Positions 1 to 6,658 of a stretch of 10,425 nt of DNA are shown here, piece by piece. Both the position numbers and the translations under genes were made by a program. The DNA is taken from assembly GCA_009778375.1 (NCBI GenBank), contig WRJW01000191.1, positions 1 to 10,425 on the forward strand, in the 5' to 3' direction. The notes beneath the pieces are model-generated. The model was given only the letters and a program-made list of their open reading frames with translations. It was not told where the DNA came from and made no database searches. Numbering within the stretch: the stretch's first letter is position 1; each line of letters opens with the position of its first letter. This stretch comes from Bacteroidota bacterium. Lineage in GTDB: Bacteria; Bacteroidota; Bacteroidia; Bacteroidales; UBA932.

Positions 1-21
1 AACCTTGTTATTGAATCATGA
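1..21 (+). CDS. 3' end of an upstream gene (partial, unidentified)
   Basis: The first frame reads six sense codons (NLVIES) and then TGA at 19-21. That TGA shares bases with the ATG at 18-20, giving an ATGA overlap like those at 3170 and 7960 in this window. This suggests that a gene from outside the window is translationally coupled to the lipoprotein gene. Six residues are too few to identify the product, and an open frame this short could be chance. Confidence 0.4.
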   Translation, partial: NLVIES

Positions 22-596
22 ACAAAATGAAGCAAATATCACAATATATCGCGATTGTTTTTTTTACTGTTTCTTGTATGAATAACCATCTTAAAAAAAA
101 CATTCAACAATTTATTGGCCAAGAAATTATCCTTTCTTCTGATTGGAAAGCGATGTACAAAGGCAGAGACACGGTTTTAACCGATTTCAGGGAAATAGAT
201 GTTAAAATGGTAATTTTCAACGATTCACTTTTATGCGGCTCCTGTCAAGCAGGCAGAATGTTTGAGTGGAATGATATTGTCGCTTATGCAGATTCGTCGT
301 CACAAAAGTTTTTTATCATTTACCTTTTTTCTCCCAGGAAGGAAGATATAAACAGGTTGAACATATCGCTTAAAGCCAACAAGTTTAATTACCCCATTTT
401 TATAGACATAAATTCCTCTTTCATCAAACAAAATCCCCATCTTCCCAAAAATCAGCAATTACACACTTTTCTATTGGATAAAAATAACAAAGTGGTATTG
501 GTGGGAAGTCCGTTATTTAATCCTGCGTTGTGGGAGTTGTACAAAAGTACTATCCAAAAGATGATAGATAACGACGGCGTCTTGCCGGATCAATAG
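18..596 (+). CDS. Thioredoxin-like lipoprotein with CGSC motif
   Basis: This is a 192-residue protein of unknown exact function. A short hydrophobic leader (about residues 8-19) ends in TVSC, so Cys20 is a plausible lipidation site, placing the mature protein on the periplasmic or outer face. Residues 73-76 are CGSC, a CxxC pair following a beta-strand-like stretch (KMVIF) as in thioredoxin and TlpA/redoxin folds. A later segment (HTFLLDKNNKVVLVGSPL, 149-166) resembles the strand-turn-strand after the cis-proline loop of TlpA-like proteins, but the usual cis-Pro is not obvious, so oxidoreductase activity is unproven. ATG 18 overlaps the stop of an upstream frame; ATG 27 would also keep the leader. 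No Shine-Dalgarno is visible. The signal peptidase gene starts 1 bp after the stop. The gene is visibly AT-rich (one sampled 60-base line is about 32% GC) compared with the right half of the window. Confidence 0.72.
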   Translation: MNKMKQISQYIAIVFFTVSCMNNHLKKNIQQFIGQEIILSSDWKAMYKGRDTVLTDFREIDVKMVIFNDSLLCGSCQAGRMFEWNDIVAYADSSSQKFFIIYLFSPRKEDINRLNISLKANKFNYPIFIDINSSFIKQNPHLPKNQQLHTFLLDKNNKVVLVGSPLFNPALWELYKSTIQKMIDNDGVLPDQ

Positions 597-597
597 T

Positions 598-1419
598 ATG
601 AACCTCGGCAGATTCTCTTCAAAAGCACTTCACGCCTTATCCATTTTGATTACCGCTGTCGGTTGTTTCTTCGTGGCATTCTTGGGATTTCTTATTTTTG
701 TATTTGACACTTATCCGGTGAATACCGGATCTATGACGCCGGCGATCTTACCCGGCGACAGGATTGTAGTAAACAAGTTGATTTTTGGGGCACGGTTGTA
801 TAAAAATCTTGATTTTTTGAAAGGAGGTGCATTAAAAACGCTGAGGATGAAAGGATTTAAGAGTATTAATTACAACGATGTGGTTGTGTTTAACCGCACC
901 TATCCGTTGTCTTTTGATATCAGGAAGGTATACGTAAAACGGTGCATTGGTTTGCCCGGCGATACAATTTGGATTCGGAATGGGCAATACCAAAACAGTT
1001 CCATAAAAACCCAACTGTTGATGGAGCATTTTACTCCCAAAACCACAGAATATGCAACGGATAGAATGTTTGAGTGTTATCCATATAAAGAGGCCTTGAG
1101 CTGGACGATATGGAATTTTGGACCGCTCTATATGCCCCGAAAGGGTGAACGTATAGAGCTCAATCAAACGAATATATGGTTATACCTCAGGTTAATAAGA
1201 TATGAAAATGGATCGGATATTCAGTTTGAGCGCGATACCGTATTTTGGAACAATCAACCTTTGCAAACCTATACCTTTAAAGAAAATTACTACTTTATGG
1301 CTGGTGATAATTTTGCCAATTCCGCAGATTCAAGGTACTTTGGGCCTATACCGGAGACTTTTATCGTAGGCGTGGTTCCACTAAAAATAAATGCAAAACA
1401 AAGATGGGAAAGGTTGTAG
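598..1419 (+). CDS. lepB: Signal peptidase I (S26 family)
   Basis: This membrane-bound Ser/Lys protease should cleave signal peptides from exported proteins on the periplasmic side of the inner membrane. A single N-terminal membrane segment (about 13-37) precedes the catalytic box NTGSMTPAILPGD, with Ser45 as nucleophile. The lysine box VKRCIGLPGD supplies Lys114 as general base. The C-terminal box GDNFANSADSR (236-246) is the conserved box E. At 273 residues it is a compact form, smaller than the long housekeeping type common in Bacteroidota, and it has only one membrane segment. The Ser-Lys spacing (69 residues) is larger than in E. coli LepB because of a basic stretch at 65-92. The gene starts 1 bp after the lipoprotein stop and overlaps the next gene by 16 bp, so it is probably an accessory peptidase serving this operon or a substrate encoded nearby. 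The family call is firm; the dedicated role is inference. Confidence 0.93.
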   Translation: MNLGRFSSKALHALSILITAVGCFFVAFLGFLIFVFDTYPVNTGSMTPAILPGDRIVVNKLIFGARLYKNLDFLKGGALKTLRMKGFKSINYNDVVVFNRTYPLSFDIRKVYVKRCIGLPGDTIWIRNGQYQNSSIKTQLLMEHFTPKTTEYATDRMFECYPYKEALSWTIWNFGPLYMPRKGERIELNQTNIWLYLRLIRYENGSDIQFERDTVFWNNQPLQTYTFKENYYFMAGDNFANSADSRYFGPIPETFIVGVVPLKINAKQRWERL

Positions 1420-3173
1420 CCTTATTGTCGTATACAGGGGTTGGTCTACTGATGGCTCTTACCATTGTCGGCACCAACCCCGAATTGGACGTGCAGGATC
1501 GGTATTTTATCTGGGTAGTCGTGGGATTGTCGGTTGCAGCTCTGCTGAATGCAGTTTTTACCCAAAATAGAAGCAGGTTTGGCGTTATAGATGGCATGGT
1601 TGTACTCTTTTTCCTCTATTTATTTGTTAATTATCACTTTATTTCTCCAATAAATACTTCTGCTAAATGGTTTCAGACGTTGTACCTGTTTATCCTCTAC
1701 GGATCTTTGCGCCTACTGTTACCGTCCTGCAAAGAGATGGAGCGTTATTTAATGGCAGCTGTGATGATCTGCGGCTTGTGGGAATCCATTTTGGGGCTAA
1801 TGCAGGTATTGGGTTTTTGTGCATCACATCACCCTCTGTATGCTTTTACCGGCAGTTATGTAAATACCGGTCCTTATGGTGGTTTTTTGGCGGTGATCAT
1901 GTCTATATCAATGGGTTATATGGTTAAGCATTATCCGTTGAGCATCAAAATAAATTCCGATACGGTATTATACCTGTTGAGCGGCCTCTCCTTTTGTTTT
2001 GCTTTTGTCGTTTTCTTTGCCGCCATGAGTCGGGCCGCCATACTGGGTCTGTTGATTGGCGTGGCGGTGATTGCAGTTACACAGCCAAATGCAAAGCGGT
2101 GGTTGTCAAATATTTCAAAGAAGAAGCGATTATTGTTTGCCGCTGTTTGTTCTGTAATCATTTTTGGATCAGGGGCAATGTATTACCTCAAAAAAGAATC
2201 GGCAGACAGCCGTTTAACAATATGGAAAATATCCTGCAACCTCATCGGCAAAGAGCCGGTATTGGGTTCCGGTTTTGGAAGTTTTTTTGGCGCATACAGT
2301 GCCGAGTCGGCAGCGACTTTTGCAACACATCCCCATTCTGCCGCCATTACCATCATTGATGTGCCGGAATACAGTTTTAACGAGTACCTGCAAACAGGAG
2401 TGGAAACGGGCATTGTTGGGATGATGCTACTTATATCCACACTCTTTGGGGCGACGTTCAGGCATATCAAAAAGAAGAGTTTATTTGGGTATGGACTGAT
2501 TGTGATTATGGTCTTTTCATTTTTCTCATTCCCATTTAGTCAATTGCCGTTTTTGATTCTGCTGGTTTTATTTGTGGCTACGGGAGCGGAGCCCGGAATT
2601 TGTATGAAAAAAAACAGTTGCGCATTAGTGCAAAGAGTCCCTGCCGTGCTCTTATCCATTGTGCTTGTTGTTTCAGGATGGGGATTGTCGGGCTTCTATG
2701 GGGCAAAGATTGAAGCTACGGAGGCATGGCAGAAGGTAAGGCCTCTTTATCGTTCTCAACGCTATAATGAAGCAAGGCAGGAGTATGCAGCACTCTATCC
2801 AAATCTCAAAGACAATCCGCGCTTTTTGTTTGAGTATGGTCATGCGCTCAACAAAACGGAGCGTTTTGTGCCAAGTAATGCCGTTCTTAAAGAAGGCGCT
2901 CTAATGAGCAGCGATCCTATGTTTTACAATGTGATGGGTAATAATTATAAAGGGCTTGGAGATTTTGTTCATGCAGAAGAAGCCTACAAGTTTGCTTTTG
3001 ACATTCTCCCCAACAGATTGTATCCTTTATATTTGCTAATGAAGCTCTACATGGAGACCGGCCAGGAAGAGAAGGTTTACGAAATGGCACAGAAAGTAGT
3101 AGCGTTTTCCCCAAAGATAGATTCACCTGCAATCAGAGAAATGAAAAGAGCGGCAAACGCGTTACTTCCATGA
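1404..3173 (+). CDS. O-antigen ligase/polymerase-like membrane protein with C-terminal TPR region
   Basis: This is a 589-residue multi-spanning membrane protein. Hydrophobic segments fill roughly residues 5-230, 245-262, 335-395 and 410-430. The Wzy_C (O-antigen ligase/polymerase) signature is clear: Arg210 in AMSRAAILG, then SRLTIW (269-274), GKEPVLGSGFGSFF (282-295), and NEYLQTGVETGIVG (326-339) at the end of the large extracytoplasmic loop, which contains HPHS at 309-312. Family members transfer or polymerise undecaprenyl-linked glycans, and some act on protein acceptors. From about residue 440 the chain becomes soluble and helical, with TPR-like repeats (about 442-475, 472-505, 505-538, 539-572). 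The ATG lies inside the end of the signal peptidase gene in another frame, and the stop overlaps the next start as ATGA. No sugar-synthesis genes adjoin it on this strand, so classical O-antigen assembly is not supported by context. Substrate unknown. Confidence 0.85.
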   Translation: MGKVVALLSYTGVGLLMALTIVGTNPELDVQDRYFIWVVVGLSVAALLNAVFTQNRSRFGVIDGMVVLFFLYLFVNYHFISPINTSAKWFQTLYLFILYGSLRLLLPSCKEMERYLMAAVMICGLWESILGLMQVLGFCASHHPLYAFTGSYVNTGPYGGFLAVIMSISMGYMVKHYPLSIKINSDTVLYLLSGLSFCFAFVVFFAAMSRAAILGLLIGVAVIAVTQPNAKRWLSNISKKKRLLFAAVCSVIIFGSGAMYYLKKESADSRLTIWKISCNLIGKEPVLGSGFGSFFGAYSAESAATFATHPHSAAITIIDVPEYSFNEYLQTGVETGIVGMMLLISTLFGATFRHIKKKSLFGYGLIVIMVFSFFSFPFSQLPFLILLVLFVATGAEPGICMKKNSCALVQRVPAVLLSIVLVVSGWGLSGFYGAKIEATEAWQKVRPLYRSQRYNEARQEYAALYPNLKDNPRFLFEYGHALNKTERFVPSNAVLKEGALMSSDPMFYNVMGNNYKGLGDFVHAEEAYKFAFDILPNRLYPLYLLMKLYMETGQEEKVYEMAQKVVAFSPKIDSPAIREMKRAANALLP

Positions 3174-4801
3174 AAGAGAAGAGAAGAAAAAGGATCATCA
3201 AGGTTATGATCACCATTCCGGTATTTTATGTGCTGATATCGTTTATAACTATCGTGGTTTTCAAATATGTACAAATACCCTATACGCCATTGATGGCACT
3301 ACGGTATTTAGAGCATCGTAAGGATTCTGATTACCGTACCCAAAAAGAATGGAAACCATTGTCCGAAATTGGACAGGAGATGGCCATGGCGGCAATGTCG
3401 TCAGAAGATTTTCGGTTTATGAAACACAAAGGTTTTGATTGGGAATTTATTGGCGAGGCATGGCGTGATTACAAGAGAGGAGTAAGCAAACGAGGTGCCA
3501 GTTCCATTTCTCAGCAGACAGCCAAAAATGTATTTTTGCTCCCTCATCGTTCCTGGGTCAGGAAAGGATTGGAAGCGTGTTTGACGGTAGGGATTGAGTG
3601 GCTTTGGGGCAAGGAGCGCATCTTGGAGGTCTATTTGAACGTAGTTGAAACAGGTCCCGGTCTGTTTGGGGTGGAAGCAGCCGCCCAATGCTACTTTCAA
3701 AAGCCATCCAAAGAACTAACCCAAAGAGAAGCTGCGCTCTTAGCCTCCTCTCTCCCCAATCCGAGGAATCGGAGCCCTTTGTCTCCCACCACAGAGATGT
3801 TACACAAAGTAACTACCATAGAGATGATAATGTCTTGGCTTCCGGTACCTGAATGGCTTCTTCAACAACCGCGATCCGGTTTTGAGCAGGAACTTCAGCC
3901 TACTTCGTCTCCTCAAGATACCTCCGGCGTTAAGGAGATTACTCTATCGTGGAGTGTATTTGGTGATGATGGCTACGACTATGTAAAAATCAATTTACCT
4001 GAGCAGTTCCCTTTTCGTAGTTTTCAGGAGATCAATCCAAACAAAATTGTTGTTGAGCTAATTGGCGTACCCAATAAAACCACATGGATTGCGCAGTTTC
4101 CCACAAAAGCAATCGTCAATGTTTACTACCAACAGATGGAAAACAACGTTCTGCGTGTAATTATTGATCTAAAAGACAAACAGCATTGGGGATATTGCGT
4201 CTATTACGAAGATAATCGCCTGGTCATTCGCGTTAAACATCAACCAAAACTAAAATTGAAAGGACTGCGCATCATGTTGGATGCCGGCCATGGCGGAGCA
4301 GCAAACGGCGCTATCGGAAAAACCACAGGAATAAAAGAAAAGGAACTGAATTTGGCATTGGTCATACTGCTAAAAAAGAGGTTTGAGCAAAAAGGGGCAA
4401 AAGTGAACTTGACCCGCAGCGACGATTCAGATGTGAGTATGGAGCAACGACTAAAGATATTAAATGGGCAACCTCCGGATATACTTATATCCATACATAA
4501 TAATGCCAGCGTGAATCCGGCCATAAGAGGTACCGGCACCTACTATCGCCATATTGGTTTTCGTCCGCTGAGTGCGGCAATCCTGAACAGGTTGTTGGAA
4601 CTTGATATACAAAACGCCGGAAATATCGGTAGCTTTGATTTTGCGCTTAATAGTCCTACCGAATACCCGAATGTATTGATCGAAGGGTTGTTCCTGAGCA
4701 ATCCCGAAGATGAAGCACAACTTGCCGACAGGAGATTTAAAAAAAAAATTGTACGGAAAATAGTGAAAGGTGTAGAAGATTTTTTGAAAAATGCAAAATA
4801 G
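3170..4801 (+). CDS. GT51 peptidoglycan glycosyltransferase (MtgA-type) fused to N-acetylmuramoyl-L-alanine amidase
   Basis: This 543-residue protein appears to carry both a wall-building and a wall-cutting domain. A basic N-terminus and one membrane segment (about 10-32) anchor it with the rest in the periplasm. Residues about 65-225 match monofunctional glycosyltransferase MtgA: SSEDFRF with catalytic Glu79, RGASSISQQTAKN (108-120), the RSWVRKGLEA stretch (127-136), and ILEVYLNVVETG with the second Glu160. These enzymes polymerise lipid II into glycan strands. After a Ser/Pro-rich linker (about 235-253) comes a beta-rich AMIN-like region (about 256-356). Residues about 364-541 are an Amidase_3 domain with expected zinc ligands His374 (DAGHGG), Glu390 (KEKEL) and His443 (SIHNN), and catalytic Glu505 (LIEGLFLSNPEDE). 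It removes stem peptides from MurNAc. Both active sites look intact and the frame is continuous. The start overlaps the preceding stop (ATGA). Domain calls are firm; their cooperation is inference. Confidence 0.92.
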   Translation: MKEKRRKRIIKVMITIPVFYVLISFITIVVFKYVQIPYTPLMALRYLEHRKDSDYRTQKEWKPLSEIGQEMAMAAMSSEDFRFMKHKGFDWEFIGEAWRDYKRGVSKRGASSISQQTAKNVFLLPHRSWVRKGLEACLTVGIEWLWGKERILEVYLNVVETGPGLFGVEAAAQCYFQKPSKELTQREAALLASSLPNPRNRSPLSPTTEMLHKVTTIEMIMSWLPVPEWLLQQPRSGFEQELQPTSSPQDTSGVKEITLSWSVFGDDGYDYVKINLPEQFPFRSFQEINPNKIVVELIGVPNKTTWIAQFPTKAIVNVYYQQMENNVLRVIIDLKDKQHWGYCVYYEDNRLVIRVKHQPKLKLKGLRIMLDAGHGGAANGAIGKTTGIKEKELNLALVILLKKRFEQKGAKVNLTRSDDSDVSMEQRLKILNGQPPDILISIHNNASVNPAIRGTGTYYRHIGFRPLSAAILNRLLELDIQNAGNIGSFDFALNSPTEYPNVLIEGLFLSNPEDEAQLADRRFKKKIVRKIVKGVEDFLKNAK

Positions 4802-4810
4802 TGTATGCTC

Positions 4811-6655
4811 TTATTTTTTTCCAAATGCCGGATCAATTTTGAGCAGTGCCGTAGCAATTAAAGGAATAATGCTGCAAATCATTACGTACTCAAAAAATCG
4901 GGCGTAGCCCAATTGCTCCTGTATCCAGCCGGCAAACATACCGGGGATCATCATGCCGAGGGCCATAAAGGCGGTGCAGATGGCATAATGAGAGGTTTTG
5001 TTTGCTCCCGTTGCGTAGTACATCAGGTACATCATATAGGCGGTAAAGCCAAATCCGTAGCCAAACTGCTCCAAGCCCACACAGGTGCTGATGATCCATA
5101 AACTGTCGGGCTGAAAATAGGCCAAATACATGAAGGTGGCCGCAGTTAGCAACATACTTAACGCCATGGGCCACAGCCACTTCTTTAATCCGCCGCGGGA
5201 GGCGATAATGCCTCCGATTATCCCGCCCACCGTAAGGCTAATGATGCCAATGGTGCCGTATACCAAACCTACCTGACCGGTAGTCAAGCCTAATCCGCCT
5301 ACATCTTTACCATCTAAAAGGAAAGGGCTTACCAATTTTAACAACTGGGCTTCGGCAAAGCGGTAGGTGAGCATAAAGAATATACCGGCCACCACCTGTT
5401 TCTTTTGAAAAAAGGTGGCAAAGGCGTGTACAAACCCCTTGAGTATGCCGGAAGGGGTGGTGTCGGATCCGGGCTTGTCGTCTACAGGTCTGGGGAGGGC
5501 AAAGCGGTGGTAGACAAAAAAGGCTACAAAAAGGCCGGCCAAAATAAAAAAGGTAATCGACCAGGAGAAAGGGATCTTACCCGACAGTCCCCTGAAGGAA
5601 GCTTCGGAGGATTCGGTTAATTTAGGGTCAAGTTGAACAACCATCCAGGCAGGCTTGTCCCAGTTGGATTCGGTAAACTCCAAACGACCCACTCCCACCT
5701 GAATAATGCTCTTATCTCCTTTATCGTAAGAAGTGATGAGCACACGCGTTTTTCCCGGTTCGGGTTTTTGGTTGAGGCGGATTTGCACCAATGCTACATT
5801 TCCCTCCATGCCTGATGTTTGGACCTCTTTTTGGACGCCAAAATGGGTGCGGAGCCATTGTCCAAGGGGGGTCGAAACGGTAGCGCTCCACCATGAACTC
5901 TTTTGCACTTTGCCTGCGGCGGCAACCTCATCAAGAGGCACAAAACCGTGCAACTGATTCTGTTCCATGGCAAATTGTTTGAGTATTTTGGCGCTGTCGG
6001 CAGGAATATTGGCGGTATTGAGGCGTACCGTTTGGGGAAAAGCCATAAAGCAGGCTTTGTCGTGAGGATGAGCGCCCGGCAGGGGTTGAGCGTTGGTGTA
6101 TACCGCGAATGCAGGGGCGTTGGGGTCAGCCGATACTTTGATTTCCAAAGGCGACAATCCGGTAGCCGACTCCAAGAGTCCTGCAAACATCACCAATACT
6201 CCTTGCGAGAGCACGGTGGCCAAACGGTAAAAGGTGCTCCGAATGCCCACATACATCGCCTGATCATGCGTCTCCAAGGCAATCATGTAAAAACCATCCG
6301 CCGCAATATCGTGGGTGGCAGAACTAAAGCCCATGAGCCAGAAAAATGCCAGGGTGGCTTGGAAAAAGAAGGGTAGGGGGAGCATAAAGGCCACCCCTGC
6401 CAATCCCCCTCCGATTAATAGCTGCATGGCGGTAATCCACCAGCGTTTGGTCTTAAATATATCCACAAAGGGGCTCCAAAAGGGCTTAATGACCCAAGGG
6501 AGGTATAACCAGCTTGTATATAAGGCAATATCGGCATTGGATATGCCTAAGCGTTTGTACATGATTACAGAAAGGGTCATTACGGCTACGTAGGGCAACC
6601 CTTCGGCAAAATAGAGGGAGGGAACCCAGTACCAGGGAGATTTTCTTGAACTCAT
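4811..6655 (-). CDS. AmpG-like MFS permease with large periplasmic insertion
   Basis: This is a 614-residue major facilitator protein of the AmpG type. AmpG carries GlcNAc-1,6-anhydroMurNAc peptides from periplasm to cytoplasm for recycling. Matching landmarks are WVIKPFWSPFVD (54-65), THDIAADG (114-121), YRLATVLSQG (143-152) and, in the second half, YRFAEAQLLKL (431-441), TGQVGLVYGTIG (459-470) and VGGIIGG (476-482). Typical family members have about 400-500 residues. Here residues about 163-364 form a polar, probably folded segment between predicted helices 5 and 6, which should face the periplasm; its second part (285-345) looks beta-rich. The gene starts 3 bp after the stop of the SpoIID gene and is the last of the minus-strand operon. 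Its stop lies 9 bp from the stop of the convergent amidase fusion gene. The transporter family is well supported; the muropeptide substrate is inferred from family and neighbours. Confidence 0.88.
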   Translation of the reverse strand: MSSRKSPWYWVPSLYFAEGLPYVAVMTLSVIMYKRLGISNADIALYTSWLYLPWVIKPFWSPFVDIFKTKRWWITAMQLLIGGGLAGVAFMLPLPFFFQATLAFFWLMGFSSATHDIAADGFYMIALETHDQAMYVGIRSTFYRLATVLSQGVLVMFAGLLESATGLSPLEIKVSADPNAPAFAVYTNAQPLPGAHPHDKACFMAFPQTVRLNTANIPADSAKILKQFAMEQNQLHGFVPLDEVAAAGKVQKSSWWSATVSTPLGQWLRTHFGVQKEVQTSGMEGNVALVQIRLNQKPEPGKTRVLITSYDKGDKSIIQVGVGRLEFTESNWDKPAWMVVQLDPKLTESSEASFRGLSGKIPFSWSITFFILAGLFVAFFVYHRFALPRPVDDKPGSDTTPSGILKGFVHAFATFFQKKQVVAGIFFMLTYRFAEAQLLKLVSPFLLDGKDVGGLGLTTGQVGLVYGTIGIISLTVGGIIGGIIASRGGLKKWLWPMALSMLLTAATFMYLAYFQPDSLWIISTCVGLEQFGYGFGFTAYMMYLMYYATGANKTSHYAICTAFMALGMMIPGMFAGWIQEQLGYARFFEYVMICSIIPLIATALLKIDPAFGKK

Positions 6656-6658
6656 GGA

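Noticed and set aside
1404..3173. O-antigen biosynthesis locus
   Set aside because: Only one ligase/polymerase-like gene is present; no flippase, nucleotide-sugar synthesis or chain-length genes accompany it on that strand.
4783..4800. AT-only inverted repeat ATTTTT-TG-AAAAAT near the end of the amidase gene as a terminator
   Set aside because: It lies inside the coding region, has no GC stem and would not make a stable hairpin.
5794..6376. Long open frames on both strands inside the permease gene (130 and 157 codons)
   Set aside because: They lie fully inside the AmpG-like gene, have no family features and read as composition shadows of a GC-richer gene.
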